NCBI GenBank assembly: GCA_914767715.1
Contig: OU612070.1
Coordinates: 1,877,501 to 1,941,500, forward strand
Direction of reading: 5' to 3'
Length of the DNA stretch: 64,000 nt
Source: Membranipora membranacea
Taxonomy: Eukaryota > Bryozoa > Gymnolaemata > Cheilostomatida > Membraniporidae
The position numbers were made by a program, and so were the translations under genes. The notes beneath the pieces are model-generated. The model made no database searches. It saw only the letters and a list, made by a program, of their open reading frames with translations, and was not told the origin of the DNA. This document shows positions 25,089 to 37,361 of the stretch, one piece after another (within the stretch, counting starts at the first letter, position 1; every line of letters begins with the position of its first letter).

Positions 25089-28000
25089 TTACTGATGATC
25101 ATTCTGCTGTAAAGAGAAAAACACAGCAAATCAACTGGTGCAACTTGCAGAACAGTTTGAAACATGATCAGATTTCTATCACCCCACAATAAACAAAGTG
25201 AATGAAAAATAAAAGTTTTTTAATTCGACAACCATTAATATAAAACTAACTCATGATCCAACATGCAGTCAAACTCTATTGAATTCCTCTAAAATTGTCT
25301 TCGAATATTGACAAACTTGAAGTTGAAAATTAAATACCTGAGAAAGTACTCGTTTGGCCCACTTTTTAATGCCGGATCAATTTTGAACCCGAGACATTAA
25401 TATAAACTTACCTCCCCACATAAGTCGACAATGAGGTCTAGGGTATTCTGCTGTTGTTGATAAAGATACATATTATATTCTAAAGACGTCATTATCTGGA
25501 AGAACTTTATAAGCGTCTCCTTTTCACTACAAATCAAAAAAAATTATTTACCCGAGAGGCCAATTTACCTTGTATGCCCAAATTAAAGTTACATGTAAGA
25601 TAGAACAGAAGACAGGGTTTTGCGAAGATTAAAAGAGTCCAAATATCCTTAATCTGAAGACAGAAACGAGAAAAAGAAGACTGAAGGGATCATTCTGCTC
25701 AGCGTGAAAATTCTTCATGCACAATTTACCCTGACAGCAGGCTTCCCTGAACGACCTTCCAATTGTCTCAGAACTTATAACTTTTTTATTTTTGGTTCAT
25801 TTTTGCACTCAAGTTACAGACACAGAAAATGTACCCAGACTGTGCAATCTCATCTCTCAGGCATTTGTTCATCCTTCTACCTACATGGGATCTACGACTT
25901 CAGGGTAAGCATCTTCAAACTGAACTCTCTTCTTTGCTGCTTTACCCTGGCTAGGTAAGCTTTCATCATCATCACCAGTCATCACTGTAACAACAGTAAT
26001 GAATGCGATCAATCCAGAATCAATAGGGCAAAGTTTCTGTACTAGGATGGCCAGTAAAGAATGGTAAAGTTGAAAAATTGTAGAAATTCGTATGTAAATA
26101 AGTTACATACTAAAATGAATGCCCGAAGGTATGGTGTATTATTTGTTAAATTTGAACCACCAAAATGACACTCAGTATGCAAATAGAGGGTAAAATTATT
26201 TGCAGCCCTGATTGTGGTACCAGCTTGTAAGCAGGAGTAGAGAACCAACCTAATGGTAATCAGATTATTAGTGGCACCAAAGTTTAGAAAACGATTTTCT
26301 CACTGTATAGTTATTGGGGACTGAAAAACGATTAAAAAAGAAATTTCAACCCTGTATTGTTATGTGGGGGTGAATATGATTCTTACTGTAATTATCTTCA
26401 TCATCATCCAACCTCACAGCCTTTCTATCCTTAGCTTCACCGTGGGCAGCATACAGAGTCAGCTGAAAGTTATCTACCAGTACCGCCACAAATAGACTAA
26501 AATTAAAAAGATAAATTATACTATATACTGAATGATCAACACGTAACAACAATATGTAGTGCCTTCCATTTATATCAAGTTTGCATCTGGAGTTGTTTCT
26601 ACTCTACTGATCAAAGTCAATGCTGCAGACGAGCTGTACTTCATCAGCGGTTGGACTACTCGAAGTAGAATAACCCGGACACAGGCAAAATGGGAAAAAC
26701 TAATAATCCAAGTTTAATGGAAAAAATAATTATAATTGGTTACATGTAAGATAATGGTGCAAAACAACCAAGGAAGAAAATTAAGTGTTTCTTATAGTAT
26801 TAGATGAAGATAAGATTAGACATTCCAGGCAGTCACATGGCAGGGGAATGAACCATAGGGTGATCCCTCTTTAAACTGACTTATCAGAAACTTACTTGAG
26901 GAATATCAGGAACTCAATGACTATATATGCTATGAGATATATAATGATATGACCTGCACCTAAAATAAGAAAAAAATAATGTATCAGTTATGTTATGTTA
27001 TACTGCAAAACTTGGCTCAAAAGTCGGCCAAGCTAGTTAGTAGGTTGGATTACCATCATAATTTACAACAGGGTCATCAAACTCATGTTTCTTTTCTCCT
27101 CCAAATAACTGATGCGTATGTAAGATGGCAGGACCATGAATATAGCTAAATATAACCCTGCACTATTCCCAAATCTTTTCTTACGCAGACCCTTAAGGAG
27201 AAATATAACATTGAGTTATCTTTAGTAGCTAGTGTTGGATGCCTTTAATGTTAGCTGACACTAATTCCTCATTAGACAAGTTTGGAAGTTTGTATAAAGT
27301 AAAGAGGTTGAGTAAATTTTAGCTACCCTTGAACTTCATCATTTGATCTCTGTGCAAAAACACAAATTTTCCTCCTACAGATTCATTTCTCAGCTAGGTT
27401 ATTACTTAATAATTATTAAGTCTATGGTTATAACAATAGAATGGTCATGCCCAAGTGCACACTGTGCTGAAGTTATGTAGACTTACTGGGGTCAGCTTTC
27501 TTCACATCTTCGTAGATATAGAACCAGTCATCCAGTGTGAGAAGCTGGAAGAGAGTAAACAGAGCTAACCAGAGGGAGCCGAATCTAGTGGGGTCAGCAT
27601 GTGAGTACATTCCTCGTCCGATCACAGCAAACATGTCTGTTATCAAGTGAAGGTCAAGGATAAACACTCGATACTTGAGAATATTTGCCTCTGTGTATCA
27701 CTATAACAATTCTCAGCTGTTTTTTTTGTAAATCAGGCAACCTACATTCCTAAGATTTTGCACGCATAAAATCACTGAAATTGATCGAGTTTGAGTTTTT
27801 GATAATCATCACATGATAGTACAACAAAATAAAAGCATCAAGAGCACACACAATTAGAATCAACTAAGGCTAAGACTGTAATGCTAAGTTCAACAGTAAC
27901 CTCCACCTGTATTTCCTCTCCAGCAGTAGAGAAAAAAGAGGAGATCTTATTGTAAGCACATTAGGTGGTATTGGATGATCAGTTTTATATAAAGGATACA

Positions 28001-30489
28001 CATGAAGAGCAGCATCAGACCCACGATGGCTCCCATAGAGTGCATCGACTGTATGCATGTATTCATTATCACCTGCAGATTGGCCATAAATCTGTAAAAA
28101 TCAGATGTCTGTTTAGTGAATTGTCCCCTCTCGTACAAATATGAGACAACCGCCAATATATTATTCTAAAGCACCATTCCTCGCCATACTTTTCATCAAC
28201 AAGTCATGAAAACTACCAACTTCACAGTAAGACACTGCATTATATACAGGACAATATACATGATCATTTTAAAAGTATTATTTACAAATCTTTTGCCAAC
28301 CAACCAAAAAAATATGGATTTCATCATGGAAACATTTAAACTTGTTCTAGTCAATGGTTACCAATCTCGGACTAGAAGCCCCTGAAGTTATTACAGCTGG
28401 TCAGGTACTCACTCACCTTATGGCACGAAGTACTCTAAGAGCTCGAATGGCTCTGAAGATCTTAAACAGCTTGAGAATATCAAAAGCTACAAGCTGTCCA
28501 GCAGCCACACTGTTAATCATTAACGGCAGCAAAAAATCCAGAAGATTGATTAGCACGATCACAAAGTCTGAAATATATCAAATAATAAAACAACTAATTT
28601 GATGACTAAAACTTGGAGGAGTAATATATTTGCAGTAGGAAAAATTTGCACTGACTCGAGTGGAGAAATCTTGCAGCATCTAACATTAATATAACCTCAT
28701 TATTATACATAAAAAGTAGGCTTAACAAATTTGGTGCTAGTTAAGATTTAGTCAACACAAAAATCTCTTGCTATTAACTACTCCTTTAGTGTAGGCCGGT
28801 ATGCAAAAAATGTCTTACCCAGAAGGTTCCAGTAATCTTTGAAGTAGTCTATTCGTAGAACATACAGTTTCAGTATGCATTCTACCACATAAATGCCCAG
28901 AAATACACTGTCAACAATCGTAAAGTACCAATCTGCAAGGATCGCAGAGCATTTTTAATATGAAAACCTAAGAAGATCCCAAATTAGTTAGGTGACAAAC
29001 AGACATTGCCATTCTTTGTGTGGGGTGAGTTCATTATGGCCTGCTGGCAACATACTTCCGCTCGAAAATATCAGTTATAGTGTTGTGTGATAGGCAAACA
29101 AGGACCTAAGCTCTCCCAGTTAAAAATCAGTTTTAATCTGTCGTTATACTGCGAAATATACTTGCTCAATTTTTCACAATATCAACGTACATATAATAGT
29201 CTAAGTGCGCAACAGCTGCATGTACTAATTTGTCGCATTCAATAATCAAAGATTACATTGATAATGGGATACCACAACTCACACTTGTTTGAGGACCTAA
29301 AACAAAACTTGTCTTTATCCTCAGACTTCTAGTATGGATGAGTGACATCAACTACATCCAGAACGAAGTCTAAGAAGTTAGACTGCTAGCTCACCTGCTC
29401 TTACAGCGACAGATTCGAATGTCTGCAGCACCAGCAGAGCTGTGTTGATGATGATCACCACAAATATGAATGTAGTGAATGTGTGAGAATGTACAAACAG
29501 AGACATACAGGCTCTAAACTTAGCTGAGGTTCTCATATCATCATTCTCTTCGGCGGCATTCCCATCTGGAATATCCTGTCTAAATGGTTAAACATGATCA
29601 GTATCCTGGATATAAAACATGTTCTATACAGTTTGTTGCTTGAGACTGTATAAAATCAAGGGTTACTGTGGCATAAACTAAACACTTTTATGTGCTGAAA
29701 TCAAAGAACAAGTTGGTAAACCGGCAAATCTAGATTTTCAATTTGTGTTATGGGTTAATATATGTAAAATATATTATCATTATTCTTCTTTTTGTGTCAC
29801 AACTTTTAGGATACAATCAGCCACTTCTGCAAACGTGGTTTTTTTATCATCAAATATGCAGAGTGGAACCCACAAGGGACATTCGGCACTATAAATTTAA
29901 GTTATTTACAGTATCTTGAGATTCTGGTCATAGTTGGGAAAGTGGAACAGACTTCTGGGAAAGACGGTCAGATACTTCGTTGCAAGTCTAAAGACAATAG
30001 ACCTGCATGTTTAGTAGCTTGACTTGATAAACTTTGTTTTTCAGAGGGTGGGAGGGGGGCCTTAAAAACAAGGTGGCAAGGTGGTAGTTGTCTGTAAAAG
30101 ATCAAATACATTAAGAATACATAACATGAAGAAATCCGCTCTCAGGTAATTAAGTTATCGCCTTACTGATCTATTTCATCCGGCTGACTCTGTGCCCTAT
30201 CTAACATCCTGGGAGGCTGGCCTAGAGATGCCAGAGACTTAGATGATCTCCTTCTCTCTATGAGGCCATTGATAGTCGCCTTCACCCGTGCCTGATACTC
30301 CTGTAAAATTGACAGGCAATAATTATTACAAGGTTGCGAGTATATAGAGGTACCAATGATTCAGAATCTAATTGGAATGAAATAATTAATGAAGGTAAAA
30401 TGAAACCTTCGAGAAGGATACTACCTTGCACAGCATTTTTACTCTCTAGTATCAAATGTATGTCAACTAACCTGTTCAATATCAGCCAT
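25089..30489 (-). CDS. CATSPER1: CatSper1-like sperm cation channel alpha subunit
   Basis: Twelve exons join in phase: 30472-30489, 30167-30300, 29395-29579, 28819-28932, 28417-28567, 28000-28091, 27487-27636, 26896-26959, 26387-26496, 25885-25984, 25412-25526 and 25089-25106, giving 416 residues. It is a single six-transmembrane voltage-gated channel repeat: S1 about 85-106, S3 with WYFTIVDSVFLGIYVVE, an S4 near 184-201 with repeated Arg (FRAIRALRVLRAIR), and a pore containing TLDDW at about 265-269, the form characteristic of CatSper1. S6 runs FLNLFVAVLVDNF. The C-terminal tail resembles the CatSper1 coiled coil (EKETLIKFFQIM). CatSper1 assembles with CatSper2-4 in the sperm flagellum as a pH-gated calcium channel. 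The N-terminus is short and lacks the His-rich stretch of mammals. The ATG at 30489 follows an in-frame TGA. The donor of the 28000-28091 exon (TGTATCC) is the least typical. Confidence 0.9.
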
Positions 30490-31226
30490 GATTCAGGGCT
30501 AACTTCCAACAGTTGAATATAAAACAGTTGAGTTTACATAACTATGAAGTAATTGTCACATCTGAGTACGTGCTGCCGCTGAACCTTCAGTGTGATGACA
30601 AAGGCAATACAGTCAGCCTAACATGTTGTTCATCACTGTGATAGACGCAACGTATCATGCAACAATACTTTATTATTAGCTATCACAGTTCTTTGTCAAC
30701 TTTGTTGAAATCATTATGTCTTTGATGAAAAAACAGCCTAATTTATTACTAAAATATATTACTTTGCCACATTTTATATGTGAAATCAACCCTTTTCATC
30801 TTAAATTTGAAAGGATACAAAAGACATCAGTCGGCCCAATTTTACAGGTACAGTGCCTTGACATGATAAATTATAAAATTTTAATCTAAACAAGATATCT
30901 AGATCAAGTAAGATTGATGAGCAAATCCAATCATAAGGTATATTATTATCAATACAGGGGCTTTTTGAAAGTCGAATGCAAAACAAATGGTACCTTTGGT
31001 GAAGAGCCAATGCATGACTCATGTAGGTTAATAATTCATACAATATGATGTGGATAGAATCACATATACACTCCACAGAGCCATCAAATTTCTGTGTTGT
31101 CAAAAAAAAGATGAGTATCAATTATCAGCAATTATTCTCCATGCACGAAATCACATAACATATGTATATAAAATATATCGTTAGCCCCTCCTAAGCGCTG
31201 GCCTAGTTTTACCTAATGAGATGTGG
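30490..31226. promoter_or_regulatory. 737-bp spacer upstream of the CatSper1-like gene
   Basis: This gap separates the CatSper1-like start codon from the stop of the same-strand DNAJC4-like gene. It must hold the 3' end of the latter and any promoter of the former. No core promoter motif could be singled out. Confidence 0.35.
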
Positions 31227-32889
31227 TCAACTGGTTGGTGCTACGTCTACTAAAAGTTCATCCTCTGTTTGCTTGGCCTGTTTTCGCTTCTTGTACTCAG
31301 CAAGGTCCTTCTGTAGCTGAGTATCACCAGTTTTAGCTTTAGCTCGAACCTTCTCCCAGATCTCAACGCTGTCATTGTGCACGCCATCAGACCATATCTT
31401 CCGACGATTAGCGAAAAATCTGAAAGATAAGATGCATTTGTGAGAACAGTCGTACCAAAATAACATACTCGGATAATTTAACATGGTGTGAAAACGTCAC
31501 TTCCTTTCTGTCACTAAATTAACAGACATCTTCTTGCCATTTTGTGTTTTTGTAACCGGAGAATATTAAATATAATTGAAAATAATGAAAGCGATGGTTA
31601 TTTCATGAATGAACTTCCCCTCCAGTCATGTCCGTTGGTATAAAAAAGTATGAATTTTTGTGAAATTGACATAAATAAATATTTTCATGGCCTAATATTT
31701 ACATAGAGTATATTAATGCTCACATGATAACACCTAGCTGTATAAGTGCTCCTATGAAAGCGTAGCACAGAATTATCATCACCACCTGTCCGTTATTGAA
31801 CCTCCTCTTTACTTTATCCCAGTCTCTCTCTCCAGTATAAAATGTACCATCTCTATAGTACTTAAGCATAGGATCATCTTTAGATCTGAAATAGACAGGA
31901 GCTCACAATAATTGGTGAGATGAAACTAATTAAATATTGTAGTTTTTAAGAGTGCCTGTATTTACGTTAGCGTTAGAGTTCACTAAATTTCATAAGGAAA
32001 ACCTTAGCAGGAGAGATTCTGGGGCTTTTCTCTTGTCTCCTGATTCAAACAAAAACCGTAGATTCAAACAGAAACTAAAAATACATATGGCTAAATGGCA
32101 AGGTTATTCAGTGAGTATATATCTCTACCTATCAGGATCTAACCATGAGCACATATAATAGCGAAAACAACAATATTCATCCTTACATGTGGGGATGAGA
32201 CTTAACGAGCATCTTCTCATCGTACTTGCTCCTTTTACTTCTATCATAGAGCACCTCATAGGCCTGACATATCCTTATAAACTCATCATTAGTGGCAGCT
32301 TTATTCTGTTGTACATCGGGGTGATACTGGAAATATAACAATAAAGAAGAATTATCATCTTTCATCTATCATCGTATCACCTTCAGTCGTATAAATTATA
32401 CATTCAAATAAAAAGTTTTGGCTGATCTATTTTTGAAAAGGGGGTAGAGTGTGTGCTGACAGTGGGACATTAAGTGACACGTCTCTACTTTCACAAACGG
32501 ATATTTGAGGAGACTAAAGCCTAACAAGTTCAAAAACTATCCATCACTGCACGAGTGGTTAAAGGAGGTGGTTATAATGGTGATTCGCATCTGACAACAG
32601 AATGATTCCGTGACTAGAATGTGAATTGTCGCAGCCATTAGATGTCACAAACCTTTTTAGAAAGTTTAAAGAATGAGCTCTTAATCTCTCTCCTGGTACA
32701 GTTTTGTGGTAAGCCAAGAACTTTGTAATGGTCATCAGCTGGCTTCACTGACGAAAGGCAACGCACAGCCAAGGACTTGTGCAGACAGTAAGTAAATAGC
32801 TTTGCTTGTTTGAACGTTGAATGACAAAGCGCTGACATATCTGAGGAATTGCTTCCCCTGATTCTGTATATTAACCGGGAAGGGTACAA
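31227..32889 (-). CDS. DNAJC4: DNAJC4-like membrane J-domain protein
   Basis: Four exons join in phase: 32653-32889, 32187-32326, 31724-31885 and 31227-31419, giving 243 residues, close to the roughly 240 of vertebrate DNAJC4. A basic N-terminal segment is followed by a J domain (DDHYKVLGLPQNCTRREIK ... YHPDVQQ ... FIRICQAYEVL), with the intact HPD motif at about residues 81-83 that stimulates Hsp70 ATPase. Next comes a linker (FYTGERDWDKVKRRF), a single transmembrane helix near 159-178 (VVMIILCYAFIGALIQLG) and a charged Lys/Glu-rich tail ending in DVAPTS. Domain order and length support DNAJC4 rather than other J-proteins. The N-terminus could be a mitochondrial targeting sequence, which is inferred. 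An intron falls exactly before the YHPD codons. Confidence 0.83.
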
Positions 32890-35800
32890 AGTCTATAGAT
32901 CAATCCATTCTGACCACAATCTAGATTACGGCGTTTTACCCTGATCGTGAAGAGTAGTGGTGTGGGCTTATGTGCCAAAGAGTCTGTCAGGATCTAAAAG
33001 TAAATAGAAAATTGATCGTCAGTTGTGAGGAAATCCTTTGTTATAATGTATTGCTCTCAAGCGATCTTACCTCAAATTATAAAGAACACTCAAACTCATC
33101 ATTCAGAGAATCTATCTGGTACCTCACTCTACCCTAGGAATTTTGGTACTGGGTTCTTAGAGCCATGGTCGTGTTGATGTTGGAGTGACCTCGGTGTATG
33201 TGTTTTTTTCAGTTTCCATATACACATTACATATATGTATAAGAATGTTGTGCCAAGACATACCATACAGGAAGGGTTGTAGCAGATGGGTTCATCTAAG
33301 AGTTGTTCAAACTCAAGCTTGTTAATGAACTAGAGAAGGTCATGGTGTGGTTGGGATAGTGGCAGTTGGGTTTTAGAGTTAGGGTCTCCCAAATACAGCC
33401 AGGTAGAAGGAAGTTCCCATCTAAAAGGATGTCATATAACGGCAGGCTATCAGTGGTTTCACGGATAGGAAGAGTAAAGTGATCGAGGATCTGGCAGACA
33501 CTCTAGGTTAGTAGAACACACCAATGAGCAGTACCATTGTCCATATCATGATAGTTTGACCCAAATTACTGTGGTAAGAAAAGATTGTGGAGATAGTTCG
33601 TTGTGACGGTAGATCAAGACTCCTAGGCCAACATCAGGGGCTATTAATGCTGACAATATAAAAGTCAATCCTCCTTTCTCCTGTTCTCAGCAAGTCCTTA
33701 CCAGAAAACATCTTTGCGGCAGAGATTTGTGGCAGAAGGGGAGCAGAGCAAGGACATCTTAACAAAATACCATTTATCTCATCTATCCATGGCATTGGTT
33801 GATAATAGAATTGATTACGGTAACTATAATAATAATTCAATTAATTAATACCAATATATATTATATATATTATGACTGTTTTAAAATGGGAACACTTTTT
33901 TCATCTAATTGTAGTTATGTCACTACCAGTTTTGTATATTTGTTGATGAAATACTACATGAAATACTCGCTCATTTGTTGTTCTGACAGTGACAGGAGTG
34001 TCCTAGACAGGTATCAGCAGTGCATACATGAAATAAATATGGACTTGCCTTCTTCAGTATGATGTTTATCTTTTTGTGTTTATGCAATACCTGTTTCCGG
34101 TGTCTCACGGTTTTATGAGACTGACCAATCAGAGTGCACAAAATGCAATCACAGCCAATCAAATACAAGAGCAATCTGTTGTTGGTAAAGTGGGCTCACT
34201 ACAAAAAGACAAACTTGGGGGAGACAACGCCACACTACAGAAACAGTCCATTCATAGGACAACTTTTTTTAAATTCATAGGACTTTAGATTAAATTTCCT
34301 TGTGAGTAAACAATTATAAATTAGTTTACATTTTCTCATTATGTCATTTCATTAATCCTTTACTTAGTTTCCAAAAGAAGAACATTGTTGGATAATTAGT
34401 TTTCATTTAAATAAAGGATTAGTTTAATTGAGTTTAAATTATCAAAATATGAGATAACGCTTTTTACCAGCAGTGGGCAGAGCTGTCCCAATCTCCCTGC
34501 TGGCATCACCACCTTCATGGGGCGTTTCTGTGCCCTGGTAAAAGTCAAAATTTCAAAACTATTCATCAAAAAATATTCTGGGAGATATGCGTATACATTT
34601 TTATGTTGATGATTAGCTGGATACTTTCAGGATGAATAAACCAGGGAGGGGAGAATTCTCCCTGAATAAACAGGGAGAATGAAATAAATGAATGAATAAT
34701 TAGGTAAATGATCGAGGCCGAAGTATTGATATTGGTATATGTTATTTTTTGAGTTCGCAATGTCTTTTAGTCTAAAAAGGTAATTTTGAAGCTCATCTGT
34801 TCCCAGATAAAGGTGTACATCACTTTTGTTTATGGACCGCAGTGCGTGTGTAGCAGCCTCCACTTTACCTATGATCGCTGGTTTCATTCAGGCAAGTTTT
34901 TGAGATGGCAGTAAATTTTACTTTAAATCTGTGTGCTTTATTTTATCCGGCCTGTCTTTGTGCCCCCTGCTGATATTTGTCCAAAATCAGGGTAAGGTTA
35001 TACGACATCAGGGTAAGCTTATACGAAATCAGGGTAAGCTTATACGAAATCAGGGTAAGCTTATACGAAATCAGGGTAAGTGTTAGTGTTGGTAGTGTTT
35101 TTAAACCCTCTATATATAAATGGAGGTGTTAAAAAATTGTATATCTTATGCGCAAAAAGTGAAGTGAAATAACAAACAAGCTTAGGTAGAGGTAGGAGTT
35201 GTAATGATTGTGTAATGGATTCGGTTGGAATGAGATAATAAATTATATAATATTATATGAGATTATATTATTAAACAAAGAATTAATCAAAGCAGGTTAC
35301 CCTGAAGGATTAGTTAAAAATGAGAGAATCCAAATTCCAGATTTAGACTAGACCAAACCAGACCAGTTTCTGTTCAGGGAATAAAACAACCTTTATAATA
35401 TTGACCAGGACAGAAAATAAATTTTGCATTCATACCAATCTCAATCACACCAATGCTCAACGTGAGAAGATATTTCATGCCTCCTTAGCACCACTTCTTA
35501 CACTCTTCAATTTTTACCCTAAAACACACTTTTCTTATTACGTGAAGTGCAGCCAGTCACAAAAAATTGCTTACAAAATAAGCCGGTCAGTATGAATGTA
35601 TTGGAAGAGTGCATGAAAGAAATATCATCCCAGATTTTGCGCAAACACCTTTTGCTCAGTTTAGAGTCATCCATTAAAATTTCACAACTTGCATCAATTC
35701 ACAATTATTCATATACATATTAGATGTGATGTGATTCTAAATAGTTCTATATAAAATGATGAACATGAGGAATACTCTAAAAATACATTTACAATTGTAT

Positions 35801-36430
35801 CTTGTTTCAAGTTTTCTTGTAATCTGTTTGACTCTGCAACTACCTCACTAGCGTTTGCACATTATTGTTTCACTGAAAGACTTATATAATAACACAACCA
35901 GCTCACTCCACTGCCAATCTTTTAAAGGTTTGTATCACCAAAGTGACTTCAGAATTTTTTCAAACACGACGGTCCACACTCATGGCTTGTAATGTTAACA
36001 ATAATACTGAGCAACTTCAGTAGTTTCGGTTTCATGATGGGAACTTCAGGGCCGATGAGTGATCTGTTCCCAAATCACTTTGGTGAGGATCAATCAAAGA
36101 CAAATAATTATTATCACATCAATAGCTGGGCCTGTCTTCTCTTTTGCAAGTAAGTGATACTTATTGATCAACTTCACTTTATCAGGAATCTGAGAGGATT
36201 TGACAAAATTTCAATATCAAACACATTCTGATGCAATGTGGTTGAGGGGTTTGAGCATTTGCACTTACACTAGCAAACCCTGTATTTTGTGTTTGAGCAT
36301 GTCTCGAAGATTTTGCTGAATGTAGATGAAATCAATATTGTGTGGTAAGTTTTTCAAGCTTTACTGCAATCTTTTCCTCACTATGAAAGCACCAGAAAAC
36401 AAATTTTACCGGAAATCCATTGTTAACTCC
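32890..36430. other. Gene-free stretch
   Basis: No exon chain with conserved domains was found on either strand. The right part holds a 21-bp tandem array (34986-35080) and an isolated GGGAG/CTCCC hairpin near 34640-34685. The sequence adjoining 32890 should include the promoter of the DNAJC4-like gene. Confidence 0.45.
34986..35080. repeat. 21-bp tandem repeat, 4.5 copies
   Basis: The unit ATCAGGGTAAGCTTATACGAA is repeated four times plus a half copy, with two differences in the first unit. No coding frame or splice role is evident. Confidence 0.95.
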
Positions 36431-36958
36431 GAAATTGCACCGCCAGGCCCTTATGCGTTCGGGATGGCGATCGCGGCCGTAGGCAGTCATTTGGGGGTGG
36501 GTGGACCCATTAGAAATAGACCTAACTCTCTGTTCTATGTTGCAATATGAGAATGTCTTCTCTTTTCCTATATTTTCCCGTGCTAGTTAAATAGTTGTCT
36601 TACTATGACGATAAAATCTGACTGAAACAACGACTCAAAAACAAATATAACGAGTCCTTGTACATTTTAAAAAAGCTTGCAGTCTCCGAAAAGTGCTGTG
36701 TCTGAGAATTTCAAAACATGGGAGAAGAAAGCCACTAATAAGTCTGCACATTTATTTCAGTTTATTGATGTAACGACATAGTTGTATGTTTTAGGGTATG
36801 AGAAATCCAAAAAACACCTGAACGTTGTGAAATGAGGCAAATGTGCTGTAAACAGGTGCTAAAGTTAAAAGTTAAAAAGCTTCCCACCCACCTCCTTAAT
36901 GAGCGCCTCTGGCCGCGATCGCCATCCTGAATGCTATTAAGGGCTGGCTGTGCAAAAT
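36431..36958. repeat. Long inverted repeat with GC-rich arms
   Basis: The left arm (36431-36504) and right arm (36884-36958) are diverged reverse complements. Both contain GGATGGCGATCGCGGCC and GGTGGGTGG, with a matching outer part (AATTTGCACxGCCAGGCCC-like). The spacer is about 380 bp with no coding potential. The arms are GC-rich and CpG-bearing in an AT-rich setting. This looks like a non-autonomous element with terminal inverted repeats, family unknown. Confidence 0.75.
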
Positions 36959-37361
36959 TGTAGTGTTTTAAATGTATCATCATTGCGAAATGCTGGCTTT
37001 TCTACGCAGTGAATGGGTGGGAGATGATATGAGACAGTGACAATATTGTGCCATTCGATTAGAGAGAGAGAGAGAGAGGATAATGTAATATCTAGCCACA
37101 CTAATGTGGAGGCTCTAGAGGATCAGTTTGCACTGAGCTGAATGGACGATTTGTTGATGTTTTTTCTCAACTGCTTTCATGGAAATAGATGCATATTTTG
37201 AGGGTGAGCCAAGAGTTGACAACTCAGCTTGATCTACGCCGACCTCAAAATTCACATGGAAACTTAGTGAATTATTCCTGGAAAAGCAATGCTACAATTG
37301 TAACATCTCATGATAAGATCCAAATAAAATTCTGTATCTTGTTATTTTTCTCTTCCATCAG

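Noticed and set aside
25089-30489. Two-pore channel (TPC) or bacterial-type sodium channel
   Set aside because: Only one six-helix repeat is present, and the TLDDW filter with the CatSper1-like tail excludes both.
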